Shown here piece after piece: positions 49,800-59,012 of a DNA stretch of 64,000 bases; the stretch's first letter is position 1; each line of letters opens with the position of its first letter. The stretch is taken from the NCBI RefSeq assembly GCF_025165815.1, contig NZ_JAFFZE010000006.1, positions 124,001 through 188,000 on the forward strand, given 5' to 3'. The notes under the pieces were generated by a model. It was given only the letters and a program-made list of their open reading frames with translations, had not been told where the DNA came from and made no database searches. Source of the DNA: Actinophytocola gossypii (GTDB taxonomy: Bacteria > Actinomycetota > Actinomycetes > Mycobacteriales > Pseudonocardiaceae). Both the position numbers and the translations under genes were made by a program.

Positions 49800-50176
49800 C
49801 CGACAGGATCACCCTCACCGGCATCCGCGTACGCGGCCACCACGGCGTGTACGCCCACGAGAAGCGCGACGGCCAGGACTTCCTGGTCGACGTCACCGCC
49901 TGGCTGGACCTGGCCCAGGCCGCCCGGACCGACGCCGTGGAAGACACCCTCCACTACGGCGAACTGGCCGAACAGGTGGCCGAGATCGTCGGGGGCCCCG
50001 CCCGGGACCTCATCGAGACCGTCGGTGCCGAAGTGGCCGACCGCGTCATGCGCGACGGTCGTGTCCATGCCGTGGAAGTCACCATCCACAAGCCGAACGC
50101 CCCGATCCCCGTGCCGTTCGCCGACGTGGCCGTGACCGTCCGCCGCTCCCGCCGAGGCGGCCGGGCCCGCGCGTGA
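49796..50176 (+). CDS. folB: Dihydroneopterin aldolase
   Basis: A 126-aa enzyme that cleaves dihydroneopterin to hydroxymethyl-dihydropterin and glycolaldehyde. Typical are [25 protein letters not shown] at the start, [12 protein letters not shown] in the middle and [12 protein letters not shown] with the catalytic Lys near the end. GTG 49796 overlaps the folP stop. Confidence 0.95.
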   Translation: MTDRITLTGIRVRGHHGVYAHEKRDGQDFLVDVTAWLDLAQAARTDAVEDTLHYGELAEQVAEIVGGPARDLIETVGAEVADRVMRDGRVHAVEVTIHKPNAPIPVPFADVAVTVRRSRRGGRARA

Positions 50177-50670
50177 CCAGGGCGGTCCTGTCCATCGGCG
50201 CCAACCTAGGTGATCGCCTGGCCAACCTCCGCATCGCCGTAACCGGCCTGTCCGAGTTCCTGGAAGCGGTGTCCCCCGTCTACGAGACGGCCCCCTGGGG
50301 CGTCACCGACCAGCCCGACTTCCTGAACGCCGTCCTGATCGTCCGGGACCCAACGGCCGACGCGTGGGCGTGGCTGCACCGCGCCCAGGCGCTGGAACAG
50401 CAGGCCGGCCGCATCCGCGACCGCCGCTGGGGCCCGAGAACCCTCGACGTCGACATCGTCACCGTCGACGGCGTCACCAGCGACCACCCCGACCTGCTGC
50501 TCCCACACCCCGGCACCCCCACCCGAGCCACGGTCCTCATCCCCTGGCTCGCGATCGCCCCCGAAGCCGAACTCCCCACCCACGGCCCGATCGCCGACCT
50601 CCTGGCAGCCCTCCCTCCCGAAGACCACCAGGCGGTCCGCCCCCGCCCGGACCTCGTCCTACGCCCCTGA
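50173..50670 (+). CDS. folK: Hydroxymethyl-dihydropterin pyrophosphokinase
   Basis: A 165-aa HPPK that adds pyrophosphate from ATP to hydroxymethyl-dihydropterin, giving the FolP substrate. Motifs: [32 protein letters not shown] and the [13 protein letters not shown] block with the two metal-binding Asp. GTG 50173 overlaps the folB stop. A hairpin at 50759 ends the operon. Confidence 0.95.
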   Translation: MTRAVLSIGANLGDRLANLRIAVTGLSEFLEAVSPVYETAPWGVTDQPDFLNAVLIVRDPTADAWAWLHRAQALEQQAGRIRDRRWGPRTLDVDIVTVDGVTSDHPDLLLPHPGTPTRATVLIPWLAIAPEAELPTHGPIADLLAALPPEDHQAVRPRPDLVLRP

Positions 50671-50758
50671 CCCGACCAACCGACCCCGCCATTCACCGGC
50701 GCGAGTTGTCCACAGCCCTTCCACCAACCCCCGAAACCGCCCCACTCCTCGGTAAGCT

Positions 50759-50793
50759 GGTGATCGGGGCCCGGAGGCCGACCCCCGATCACC
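50759..50793. terminator. Two-way terminator between folK and merR
   Basis: GGTGATCGGGG (50759-50769) pairs perfectly with CCCCGATCACC (50783-50793) over 11 bases. It touches the merR stop on the other strand, so it probably terminates both converging transcripts. Confidence 0.8.
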
Positions 50794-51720
50794 TCAGCCG
50801 GCCGCCGCCCGCAGTGCGGCGATGATCCATTCGGCCTTCGGCACCTGGGTCGGCACCGGCTCCCAGCCGTTGATGATGCCCATCAGCTGCCAGTAGCGCT
50901 CGGCCCGCGCGTCCGTCCCCACGGCGAGCGCGTCCGCCGCCTCCCCGGGCGGCACGCCCATCGCCGTCGACACCTCCTCGGCCAGTGCCCGGCCCTCCGG
51001 GGACGACGGCGCCAGACCGCGCTCCATCGCCTCGCCCGCCTTGGTCGACCAGCCCCACCACTGCTGGTTCTGCTCGTCCGACGGGGCGACCAGCTTCTCG
51101 TCCTCGCCGCGTGCCCGGGTCGCCGCGTGGTGTTCGCCCATGCCGCGGATCCGGCGCCGGAAGTCCTCGTTCCGCACCAGCTCCGCCAGCTCGATCCACG
51201 CCTGCAACTGCTCCGGCGTCGGATCGTCCGGCAGTTCCGGCTTCGCCGAGCGCATCGCGGCCTCGAAGTCCGGGTGCATGTCCAGGCCACCCAGCACCTC
51301 GTCCCAGAAACCTTCGATCAGCCGCCGGCGCTCCTCGTCGGTCATCGCCGCCAGGTCCTTCATCACCTTCACCTCATCCAGCTCGGAACCATTGCGCACG
51401 ACCGCACGCAGCACCGCGCGACGATGCCGCAGCACCCGGATCTGCTCGTCGAGCACGGACACGTGCTCCTTCGCCAGCTCCACCACGCTCGACCGGCCGG
51501 CCAGCGCCTCGGCGGCGTCGTCCAGGCCGAGGCCGAGCTCGCGCAGCGTGCGCAGCAGCTCCAACCTCGCCAGTGACGCCGCGTCGTAGAGCCGGTAACC
51601 GGAGTACGTGCGGTCGGCGGGCGGCAGCAACCCCTCGTCGGAGTAGAACCGGATCGTCCGGGTGGTCAGGCCCGTCCGGCGAGCGAGCTCGCCGATCGTG
51701 AACAACCCGCTGTCGCCCAT
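50794..51720 (-). CDS. MerR family regulator with a large C-terminal domain
   Basis: A 308-aa regulator. Residues 6-75 are a MerR DNA-binding domain (FTIGELARRTGLTTRTIRFYSDEGLLPP, GYRLYD), followed by a dimerising helix (about 85-125). The remaining 180 residues are an all-helical, Trp-rich domain that may bind a small molecule; I do not recognise it with certainty. ATG 51720. The gene sits between folK and the DUF3180 gene, which are neighbours in related genomes, so it looks like an insertion into a conserved cluster. Confidence 0.82.
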   Translation of the reverse strand: MGDSGLFTIGELARRTGLTTRTIRFYSDEGLLPPADRTYSGYRLYDAASLARLELLRTLRELGLGLDDAAEALAGRSSVVELAKEHVSVLDEQIRVLRHRRAVLRAVVRNGSELDEVKVMKDLAAMTDEERRRLIEGFWDEVLGGLDMHPDFEAAMRSAKPELPDDPTPEQLQAWIELAELVRNEDFRRRIRGMGEHHAATRARGEDEKLVAPSDEQNQQWWGWSTKAGEAMERGLAPSSPEGRALAEEVSTAMGVPPGEAADALAVGTDARAERYWQLMGIINGWEPVPTQVPKAEWIIAALRAAAG

Positions 51721-51727
51721 GGCCACG

Positions 51728-51774
51728 ATGCTCAACCTTCCAGTTGCTGGAGAGTCAAGCGCCGACTGTAACGT
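51728..51774. promoter_or_regulatory. Overlapping divergent promoters with a MerR-type palindrome
   Basis: Towards merR (minus strand): TTGACT (51758-51753), a 19-base spacer and GAGCAT (51733-51728); TCCAG-3-CTGGA (51739-51751) lies in the spacer. A long spacer with a palindrome is the hallmark of MerR-controlled promoters. Towards the DUF3180 gene (plus strand): TAACGT (51769-51774) 7 bases before the ATG, with TTGCTG (51744-51749) 19 bases upstream. MerR could therefore control both directions. Confidence 0.6.
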
Positions 51775-51781
51775 TGGGACC

Positions 51782-52267
51782 ATGCACTTCACCCGGGCCC
51801 GTGACCTGGTGGTCGCCGGGGTGCTGGCCACCGGGGTCGTCTACCTTCTCGTCACCACCAGCTACGGGGACCTGCCGTCGATCCCGCGGCTCGCCGGGGT
51901 GACCCTGCTCGTGCTGGCGATCGTCGAGGCCGCGCTGGGCGCCTCGCTGCGTTCCCGCATCCGTGACCGTGGCCGAGACCGGCGACGGCCGGTGCAGGCG
52001 CTCACCGCGGCCCGCGCGGTCGCGCTCGCCAAGGCCTCGTCGTTACTCGGTGCGATCATGCTGGGCGCGTGGCTCGCGATGCTCGGGTACGTGCTCCCAC
52101 GTCGCGCCGAGCTCACCGCGGCGGCCGCGGACACCCCCGGCGTGATCATCGGCGTGGGTTGTTCGGCGGTGTTGATCGGGGCCGCACTGTACCTCGAGTG
52201 GTGCTGCCAAACCCCCGATGACCAGGACAATCAACCGCCCGAGTACCGGTCGGGACCCGCCGCCTGA
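51782..52267 (+). CDS. DUF3180 membrane protein (Rv3605c-like)
   Basis: A 161-aa protein with four membrane helices (about residues 10-28, 36-56, 85-107, 117-140) and polar ends. It corresponds to Rv3605c, which follows folK in mycobacteria. Function unknown. No ribosome binding site; a TAACGT box lies 7 bases before the ATG, consistent with a leaderless message under the divergent promoter region. Confidence 0.75.
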   Translation: MHFTRARDLVVAGVLATGVVYLLVTTSYGDLPSIPRLAGVTLLVLAIVEAALGASLRSRIRDRGRDRRRPVQALTAARAVALAKASSLLGAIMLGAWLAMLGYVLPRRAELTAAAADTPGVIIGVGCSAVLIGAALYLEWCCQTPDDQDNQPPEYRSGPAA

Positions 52268-52325
52268 CCAGATCGTTCGGCACGGATTGGTCTCGCGTTG
52301 GTAACGGGCCGGTACGGTGTGTGCC

Positions 52326-53822
52326 ATGAACGCCCGCCGCGACTCGTCCGACGAGCCCACGCGCGGCTCGTTCGGCGGCAGGCTGTTACTCAGCGCAGCG
52401 GTCGTGTTCGCGCTCGGTGCCACCGCCGTGCTGATCCTCAGCGAGGAGCTGAAGTGGCTGCGGCTCGGCATCGTCGCCGCGCTGTGGGCCGCGCTCGCCG
52501 GCGCGTTCCTCGCCGCCCGCTACCGCCGGCAGGTCGCCGACCAGGAGGACGCGGCGGCCGAGCGGCAGGAACGCTACGAGCTCGAGCTGGAGCGCGAGAT
52601 CGCCGCGCGCCGCGAGTACGAGCTCGAGGTCACGGCCGAGGCGAAGCGCAAGGCCGAGGCGGACGCCCGCGACGACATCGCCGCACTGCGCCAGGAGCTG
52701 TCCGGCCTGCGCCAGACCCTGGAGAGCCTGCTCGGCGGCGAGTTCCTCGTCGAGCGGTACGCCCTGCGCGCCGAGTCGACGCGGATGCGCTCCATCGACG
52801 ACCCGTCGCTCAAACGCCTCCCCCCGGCGCGCCCGAGGGACGGCGACCTCGACGACATCGTGCCGTCGATGGTCCAGGATGCGCAGACCGACCTGATCGA
52901 GCGGGTGCAGGAGCTGCACCGCACGCGCCCGGTGGAGCCCGAACCGAGGCGCCCGGCCGACTTCCCCCTGCCGCAACCCCCCGAGCCGGTACGGGTCGAG
53001 CACCCGGCCGAGGTCTCCGACCGCTGGTTCGTCCCGGACGGCCTCGGCACCGACCAGCCCGCGCAGCAGCCGGAGCCCCACCCGTACGCGGCCCGCCAGT
53101 ACGTGCAGCGAACCAGGGACACCCACCAGAACCAGCCGAACCGCCACACCGTCGCGTCCGGGTACATGGAGCCGGTCAGCCGCCCCCGCGCCTACCAGAC
53201 CAGGCCCGACGGCTCCGGCTACAACCGCCCCCCCGCCCCACCCAACAGCCCCGCCGAGTCGTCGGGCTACGGGCATCCCGCGTCGACGAACGGTGCCGAG
53301 TCCTCGGGCTTCGCCCGCCCCGCCGGTTACGCCTCGCCCGCGAGCCCCGCCGAGTCGTCGGGCTACGGCCACCCGGCGTCGACGAACGGTGCCGAGTCCT
53401 CGGGCTTCGCCCGCCCCGCCGGTCACGCGCCCGCCACGAACCCGGCGGAGTCCTCTGGCTACCGGCACCCGGCCCGCCCGACTCCCGCTGAGTCCTCTGG
53501 CTACGGGCACCCGGCCCGCCCGACCCCCGCTGAGCCCTCTGGCTACGGGCACCCGGTCCGCCCGACCTCCGCACAGCGTGCCGAATCGTCCGGCTACTCC
53601 GCTCCCGCGCCGACCGGCGGCGAAGCCCCCAGCACCCCCGACACCGGCGGCCGCCGCCGTCGCGCTGAGGGCCAGCCGACCTGGCAGGAGGCCCACGCCG
53701 ACGAGGCCGCCCCGTCCGGCTCCCACGCCGCCGGGCGCTCCGTCAGCGAACTCCTCGCCTCCCACGGCAGCCCCAACTCGCCGAACACCCCCCGCCGCCG
53801 CCGTCGCCGCCGCGAAGACTGA
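52326..53822 (+). CDS. DUF6779-like membrane protein with a repetitive tail (Rv3604c-like)
   Basis: A 498-aa protein with two adjacent N-terminal membrane helices (about residues 20-40 and 46-64), a highly charged coiled coil (about 70-130, RQERYELELEREIAARREYELE) and a basic, Pro-rich region. The last 190 residues are tandem repeats around A-E-S-S-G-Y-G-H-P. It corresponds by position to the Ala/Arg/Pro-rich membrane protein Rv3604c. TACGGT lies 7 bases before the ATG with no ribosome binding site. Function unknown. Confidence 0.7.
   Translation: MNARRDSSDEPTRGSFGGRLLLSAAVVFALGATAVLILSEELKWLRLGIVAALWAALAGAFLAARYRRQVADQEDAAAERQERYELELEREIAARREYELEVTAEAKRKAEADARDDIAALRQELSGLRQTLESLLGGEFLVERYALRAESTRMRSIDDPSLKRLPPARPRDGDLDDIVPSMVQDAQTDLIERVQELHRTRPVEPEPRRPADFPLPQPPEPVRVEHPAEVSDRWFVPDGLGTDQPAQQPEPHPYAARQYVQRTRDTHQNQPNRHTVASGYMEPVSRPRAYQTRPDGSGYNRPPAPPNSPAESSGYGHPASTNGAESSGFARPAGYASPASPAESSGYGHPASTNGAESSGFARPAGHAPATNPAESSGYRHPARPTPAESSGYGHPARPTPAEPSGYGHPVRPTSAQRAESSGYSAPAPTGGEAPSTPDTGGRRRRAEGQPTWQEAHADEAAPSGSHAAGRSVSELLASHGSPNSPNTPRRRRRRRED
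53252..53580 (+). repeat. In-frame tandem repeats in the DUF6779-like gene
   Basis: Two arrays join: a 96-base unit present twice (GCCGAGTCGTCGGGCTACGG at about 53253 and 53349) and then a 42-base unit present about three times (GAG-(T/C)CC-TCT-GGC-TAC at about 53447, 53489 and 53531). Each unit encodes A-E-S-S-G-(Y/F) plus a Pro-rich linker. Confidence 0.85.
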
Positions 53823-53908
53823 ACCGCGCTCCGGTCGGGAGCACCCGGACGCGCCGCACCGTCGCAAATGGGCGATTCCCGGTGTGATCGGCATCGTAGG
53901 GTGATCCC

Positions 53909-55063
53909 GTGAGCCAGCCCCTCGTTCCGCACCGGCACTCGCCGCGTCGTCGTACGGTGCTGCTGCCGGCCATCGGGCTCGTCGTGCTCGCCGGGTGTGG
54001 GCTGGCGCTCCTCGCCATCAGCACCGCCAACGTCGGGCTGGTCGCCGAGCTCGTCGGGATCGTCGCGGCGCTCGTGCCGGTCGGGTCGGTCGTCGCCGCC
54101 CTGCTCTGGATCGACCGGTGGGAACCCGAGCCCGCCCGCCTGCTGTGGCTCGCGTTCGGCTGGGGCGCCAGCGTCGCCGCGATCACCGCGCTGCTGATCA
54201 ACAACACCGCCGAGGCGGTCGGTGACGCGCTGCTCGGCCACGGGCACGGCGACACGATCAGCGCGGTCGTCTCCGCACCCCTGTTCGAGGAGGCCGCCAA
54301 GGGCGCGTTCGTCCTCGGCATCATGCTCTGGCTGCGCAACGAGTTCGACGGCGTGATCGACGGCGTCGTCTACGCCGGCTTCGTCGCCGCCGGGTTCGCG
54401 TTCACCGAGAACATCTACTACTTCGGCCGCGCGTTCGCCGAGTACGGCTTCGGCGACCCGACCACCCCGGGCGTGATCACCGCGTTCATCCTCCGCGGCG
54501 TCCTCGCGCCGTTCTGCCACCCGCTGTTCACCGCCATGATCGGCATCGGGATCGGGCTCGCCGTGCGCACTCCGAGCCGCTGGGTCCGCGTCCTCGCACC
54601 GGTCGGCGGGTACCTCGCCGCCGTCCTGCTGCACGCCATGTGGAACGCCGCCGCCACCCTCGGCACCGCCGAGACCTTCCTCAACGTGTACTTCCTCGTC
54701 ATGGTCCCGGTCTTCATCGCCGGCCTGCTGTTCGTCGGCTGGCACCGGCGCCGCGAGCAGCGCATCGTCGCCCACGCCCTGCCCGGCATGGTCGAACGCG
54801 GCTGGGTCGACCCCGCCGACACCCGGCGCCTCGCCACGCTCGCCGCCCGCCGCGCCTGGCGGGCGAAGGTCGCCCGACGCGACGGCCGGCCCGCGGCCCG
54901 CGCTCTCGGCGGCTACCAGGCCGCGGTCACCGAACTCGCTTTCCTTTGGCACTCGATCCGGCTCGGCCTCGCCGGCGCCGACGCCGCCGAACGCGAGACC
55001 CAGCTCGTCGCCGCACTGCTCACCGCGCGCGCCAACCGCGAGTCCCCACCGCGCTCCCGGTGA
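53909..55063 (+). CDS. PrsW-type intramembrane metalloprotease
   Basis: A 384-aa protein with about nine membrane helices. The PrsW/CAAX-protease signature is present: SAPLFEEAAKG (E-E-x-x-K), FTENIYYF, PFCHPLFTAMIG and LLHAMWNA (His ligand). The cytosolic C-terminal ~90 residues are basic and helical. In Bacillus PrsW cleaves an anti-sigma factor; no sigma/anti-sigma pair is next to this copy. GTG 53909 has TAGGGT 6 bases upstream and no ribosome binding site. Confidence 0.85.
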   Translation: MSQPLVPHRHSPRRRTVLLPAIGLVVLAGCGLALLAISTANVGLVAELVGIVAALVPVGSVVAALLWIDRWEPEPARLLWLAFGWGASVAAITALLINNTAEAVGDALLGHGHGDTISAVVSAPLFEEAAKGAFVLGIMLWLRNEFDGVIDGVVYAGFVAAGFAFTENIYYFGRAFAEYGFGDPTTPGVITAFILRGVLAPFCHPLFTAMIGIGIGLAVRTPSRWVRVLAPVGGYLAAVLLHAMWNAAATLGTAETFLNVYFLVMVPVFIAGLLFVGWHRRREQRIVAHALPGMVERGWVDPADTRRLATLAARRAWRAKVARRDGRPAARALGGYQAAVTELAFLWHSIRLGLAGADAAERETQLVAALLTARANRESPPRSR

Positions 55064-55139
55064 CCCTGATCACCCGGTTCGTGAACCCCTGTTCGGTAAT
55101 GGTTACGCTCGATTTCACGCAGCACACGGGAGGCCGACG

Positions 55140-56042
55140 ATGAACCGACCGGCGCGCCTGGCCGTCGGCGTGGTCTCCACCGGCCGGGTTGGCGCGGTAC
55201 TCGGCGCCGCCCTGGCCAGGGCCGGCCACACCGTCGTCGCCGCGTCCGGCGTCTCCCGCGCCTCCACCCAGCGCGCCGAGGACCTGCTGCCCGGCGTCCC
55301 GCTGCTGCCACCGGACGAGGTCGTCCGCCGGGCCGACCTGGTGCTCCTCGCCCTGCCCGACGACGCGCTCGCCGGCATGGCGCGCGGGCTGGCCGCCGCC
55401 GGCGCGCTGCGCGCCGGCCAGATCGTCGTGCACACCTGCGGCGCGCACGGCGTCGACGTCCTCGCACCCGCCGTCGAGCACGGCGCGCTGCCGCTAGCGC
55501 TGCACCCGGTGATGACGTTCACCGGCCGCGCCGAGGACCTGGAACGGATCGCCACCTGCTGCTTCGGCGTCACCGCCGCCGACGGCGACGAGGCGGCGTG
55601 GAGCGTCGGCGAGGCGCTGGTCGTGGAGATGGGCGCCGAGCCGGTCCGGGTGCCCGAGGCCGCCCGGCCGCTCTACCACACCGCACTCGCGCACGGGTCG
55701 AACCACCTGGTCACGCTGGTCGCCGAGGCCGCCGACCTGCTCCGCGACGCCGGCGTGGGCAGCCCAGACCGGATGCTCGGCCCGCTGCTGTCGGCCGCGC
55801 TGGACAACGCGCTGCGGCACGGTGACCGCGCGCTCACCGGCCCGGTCGCCCGCGGTGACGCCGGCACCGTCCGCGCGCACCTGCACGTGCTCGCCGAACA
55901 CGCACCTGACATGCTGCCCGCCTACCGCGCGCTCGCCGCGCGCACGGCCGGCCGGGCCGAACGGGCCGGCCTGCTGCGCGCCGACCTCGCCCCCGACGTC
56001 ACCGCCGCGCTCGAGCACGGCCTCGGTGAGGAGCCAGATTGA
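55140..56042 (+). CDS. Rossmann-fold oxidoreductase-like protein, DUF2520 (Rv3603c-like)
   Basis: A 300-aa NADP-binding protein: [22 protein letters not shown] is the dinucleotide fold, [12 protein letters not shown] ends the Rossmann domain, and HPVMTFTG begins the DUF2520 half, which resembles ketopantoate reductase and prephenate dehydrogenase relatives. It directly precedes and overlaps panC (TTGA), so it may supply a step of pantothenate synthesis such as ketopantoate reduction, but this is inference. GGGAGG precedes the ATG. Confidence 0.85.
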   Translation: MNRPARLAVGVVSTGRVGAVLGAALARAGHTVVAASGVSRASTQRAEDLLPGVPLLPPDEVVRRADLVLLALPDDALAGMARGLAAAGALRAGQIVVHTCGAHGVDVLAPAVEHGALPLALHPVMTFTGRAEDLERIATCCFGVTAADGDEAAWSVGEALVVEMGAEPVRVPEAARPLYHTALAHGSNHLVTLVAEAADLLRDAGVGSPDRMLGPLLSAALDNALRHGDRALTGPVARGDAGTVRAHLHVLAEHAPDMLPAYRALAARTAGRAERAGLLRADLAPDVTAALEHGLGEEPD

Positions 56043-56926
56043 CCAGCCCGAAGTTCACGCCAGGCCGGCTGCACGTGCAGGCCGACGTCGACGAGGTCGT
56101 GCGGACCACCCGCGCGCTGCGCGCCGTCGGCCGCAAGATCGCGCTGGTGCCGACCATGGGCGCGCTGCACGACGGCCACCGCAAGCTGCTGCGCACCGCC
56201 CGCCGGCTGCCGAACGCCGTGCTGTCCGCGTCGATCTTCGTCAACCCGCTCCAGTTCGGCGCCGGTGAGGACTTCGACCGCTACCCGCGCCCGCTCGACG
56301 CCGACCTCGACGTCTGCCGCGACGAGCGGGTCGAGCTGGCGTTCGTCCCGGCCCGCGAGGCGCTCTACCCGCCGGACGCGCAGGTCACGGTGCACCCGGG
56401 CCCGCTCGGCGACGAGCTGGAGGGCGCCGCGCGGCCGGGGCACTTCGCCGGCGTGCTCACCGTCGTCGCCAAGCTGCTCAACATCGTCCGCCCGGACTAC
56501 GCGCTGTTCGGGGAGAAGGACTACCAGCAGCTCGTGCTGATCAAGCGGATGGTCCGGGATTTGAACCTGGACGTGCGGGTCCTCGGCGTGCCGACCGTCC
56601 GCGAGCCGGACGGTCTGGCGCTGTCCTCCCGCAACGCCTACCTCGATCCCGGCCAGCGCGCCGCCGCGGTGGCGCTGTCCGCCGCGCTGGCCGCCGGTGC
56701 CGGGGTCAGCGTCGGCGGGGGCGAGGCGGTGCTCGACTCGGCGCGGGCCGTGCTCGACAAGGAGCCCGGCATCGAACTTGACTACCTCACACTGCGCGGG
56801 CTCGACCTGGGACCGGCACCGGAGCGCGGGGAGGCCCGCCTGCTGGTGGCTGCCCGCGTCGGGGAGACCCGCCTGATCGACAATGTGTCCGTGTTCCTCG
56901 GCGAAGTGCCCGGCGAACACCAGTAG
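56039..56926 (+). CDS. panC: Pantothenate synthetase
   Basis: A 295-aa enzyme that joins pantoate and beta-alanine using ATP. Motifs: [12 protein letters not shown] (HIGH-like), [19 protein letters not shown] and LSSRNAYL (KMSKS-like). It starts at TTG 56039, overlapping the DUF2520 stop. panD follows 12 bases later. Confidence 0.96.
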   Translation: MTSPKFTPGRLHVQADVDEVVRTTRALRAVGRKIALVPTMGALHDGHRKLLRTARRLPNAVLSASIFVNPLQFGAGEDFDRYPRPLDADLDVCRDERVELAFVPAREALYPPDAQVTVHPGPLGDELEGAARPGHFAGVLTVVAKLLNIVRPDYALFGEKDYQQLVLIKRMVRDLNLDVRVLGVPTVREPDGLALSSRNAYLDPGQRAAAVALSAALAAGAGVSVGGGEAVLDSARAVLDKEPGIELDYLTLRGLDLGPAPERGEARLLVAARVGETRLIDNVSVFLGEVPGEHQ

Positions 56927-56938
56927 GGGAGGACTGCG

Positions 56939-57433
56939 ATGTTCCGCACGATGCTCAAGTCCAAGATCCACAGAGCCACCGTCACCCAGGCCGACCTGCA
57001 CTACGTCGGCTCGGTGACCGTCGATCCGGTGCTGATGGAGGCCAGCGACCTGCTGGCCGGCGAGCAGGTCACCATCGTCGACGTCACCAACGGCGCCCGG
57101 CTGGAGACCTACGTCATCGAGGGCGAGCGCGGCAGCGGCGTGCTCGGCATCAACGGCGCCGCCGCGCACCTGGTGCACCCGGGCGACATCGTCATCCTGA
57201 TCGCCTACGGGATCATGGACGAGGCCGAGTCCGCCGCGTTCCGGCCGAAGATCGTGTTCGTCGACGAGCACAACGCGATCCTCGACGAGGGCGCCGACCC
57301 GGCCGCCGTGCCCGCCGGCTCGGGCCTGGTGTCCGGCGCGGAGACCGCGTCCGGCGGGGAGTCCGAGTCGAAGCACGAGTCCGAGACCGCCGAGGCCGCC
57401 CTGCTCGACGCCCTGCTGCAGCCGGAGAGCTGA
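56939..57433 (+). CDS. panD: Aspartate 1-decarboxylase
   Basis: A 164-aa precursor that cuts itself between Gly24 and Ser25 (HYVG/SVTVD) to form the pyruvoyl cofactor, then makes beta-alanine from aspartate for PanC. The core (about 1-120) is standard. The last ~45 residues are a Ser/Glu/Ala tail not needed by the fold. GGGGAGG lies upstream of the ATG. Confidence 0.95.
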   Translation: MFRTMLKSKIHRATVTQADLHYVGSVTVDPVLMEASDLLAGEQVTIVDVTNGARLETYVIEGERGSGVLGINGAAAHLVHPGDIVILIAYGIMDEAESAAFRPKIVFVDEHNAILDEGADPAAVPAGSGLVSGAETASGGESESKHESETAEAALLDALLQPES

Positions 57434-57438
57434 CGCCG

Positions 57439-58215
57439 GTGCTGCTCGCCATCGACGTCGGCAACACGAACATCGCGCTCGGCCTGTACCAGGGCGACGA
57501 CCTGGTGCGGGACTGGCGAATGCGCACCGACGCGCGGATGACCGCCGACGAGTTGGCTCTCACCATGCGCGGCCTGCTCGGCGAGCACGCCGACGCGATC
57601 ACCGGCGTGGCCGCGCTGTCCACGGTGCCCGCGGTGCTGCGCGAGCTGCGGGTGATGCTCGGCCGGTACTACCGGGCGGTGCCCAGGGTGATCGTCGAGC
57701 CGGGCGTGCGGACCGGGGTGCCGCTGCTGGTGGACAACCCGAAGGAGGTCGGCGCCGACCGGGTGATCAACACGCTGGCGGCGCACCACCTGCACCAGAC
57801 CGCGTGCGTGGTGGTCGACTTCGGCACGTCGACGAACATCGACGTGATCTCGGCCAAGGGCGAGTTCCTCGGCGGGGTGTTCGCGCCCGGCATCGAGATC
57901 TCGGTGGACGCGCTGGCCGCGCGGGCGGCGGCGCTGCGCAAGGTCGAGCTGGTCCGGCCGAGGACGGTGATCGGCAAGAACACCGTGGAGTGCCTGCAGT
58001 CCGGGATCATGTACGGCTTCACCGGCCAGGTGGACGGCCTGGTCCGCCGGATCGTCGACGAGCTGGACCACACCCCGCACGCCGGCGAGGTCACCGTCAT
58101 CGCCACCGGCGGCCTGGCCCCCCTCGTGGTCGACGAGTCCGAGACGATCGTCGACCACCGCCCCGACCTCACCCTCCTGGGCCTCCGCCTGGTCTTCGAG
58201 CGCAACACCCGCTAG
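57439..58215 (+). CDS. coaX: Type III pantothenate kinase
   Basis: A 258-aa kinase that phosphorylates pantothenate, the first step towards coenzyme A. Motifs: DVGNTNIALGLY (phosphate-binding), GADRVINTLAAH and VVVDFGTSTNIDVI. GTG 57439 lies 5 bases after the panD stop. Its stop TAG shares the palindrome CTAG with the stop of the convergent methyltransferase gene. Confidence 0.95.
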   Translation: MLLAIDVGNTNIALGLYQGDDLVRDWRMRTDARMTADELALTMRGLLGEHADAITGVAALSTVPAVLRELRVMLGRYYRAVPRVIVEPGVRTGVPLLVDNPKEVGADRVINTLAAHHLHQTACVVVDFGTSTNIDVISAKGEFLGGVFAPGIEISVDALAARAAALRKVELVRPRTVIGKNTVECLQSGIMYGFTGQVDGLVRRIVDELDHTPHAGEVTVIATGGLAPLVVDESETIVDHRPDLTLLGLRLVFERNTR

Positions 58216-58958
58216 CGACGGCGGAGCCGGCGCGCGTTCGTGACCAGCGGCAGGTCGAACTCGCCGCCCGCGGTCTCCGGCCGGGCACGCAGGTAGGCCC
58301 GGACCCGGTCCAGCACCTCCGCCCGCTCCGCCGCGTCGACCATCAGCAGGCGCGAGTGCGTGCTCAGGTAGCCGACGGTCGACTCCACGGTCCTCGGCAG
58401 CGCGTGCCGGAACAGGGCCCCCTCGACCGGACCGAACCCCTCGTGCGGCGGCAGCTCGAGTCCACCCTGGAACCCGGGGCTCGCACTCGTGCTGGACGCC
58501 GCCATCAGCTCGGTGACCCAGTCGACGTCCGGGTCCTCGCCGTTCCAGAGCACACCGAGCGCGCCACCCGGCCGCAGCACCCGCGCGATCTCGGTCAGCG
58601 CCGCCACCAGGTCGAACCAGTGGAACGCCTGCCCGACCAGCACGGCGTCCACCGAGGCGTCCGGCAGCGGGATCGCCTCCGCCGTGCCGGCCATGGCACG
58701 CGCCGCCGGGAACCGCTCGGCGAGCACCCCGCGCATCCCGTCGTCCGGCTCGACCGAGGTCACCTCGAAGCCGAGGCCCAGCAGGCCCTCGGTGAGCTTG
58801 CCGGTGCCCGCCGCCAGGTCCAGCACGTGCCGCGGCTCGCGGGTGCCCACGTCGAGCACCCAGCGGATCGCGGCGGCGGGGTAGCCCGGCCGGTGCTCGT
58901 GGTAGGCGGCGGGGCGCCGGCCGAACGACCGCGCGCGACCCGGCTCACTGTCGGTCAT
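58212..58958 (-). CDS. Class I SAM-dependent methyltransferase
   Basis: A 248-aa protein. SAM motifs are HVLDLAAGTGKLTEGLL (motif I), VTSVEPDDGM (motif II) and FHWFDLVAALTEIARVLRPGG (motif IV and following). The AFHWFD segment is typical of a widespread small-molecule methyltransferase group. ATG 58958 has TACGGT 6 bases upstream and no ribosome binding site. Substrate unknown. It is divergent from lysS. Confidence 0.83.
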   Translation of the reverse strand: MTDSEPGRARSFGRRPAAYHEHRPGYPAAAIRWVLDVGTREPRHVLDLAAGTGKLTEGLLGLGFEVTSVEPDDGMRGVLAERFPAARAMAGTAEAIPLPDASVDAVLVGQAFHWFDLVAALTEIARVLRPGGALGVLWNGEDPDVDWVTELMAASSTSASPGFQGGLELPPHEGFGPVEGALFRHALPRTVESTVGYLSTHSRLLMVDAAERAEVLDRVRAYLRARPETAGGEFDLPLVTNARRLRRR

Positions 58959-59012
58959 GGTCGCACCGTAACCCGATAGTCCGCGCGGGAACGTTCTCCG
59001 TACCCTTTCCCC

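Noticed and set aside
58959..59012. Possible T-box leader before lysS
   Set aside because: The gap to the likely transcript start is almost zero and no T-box consensus is present.
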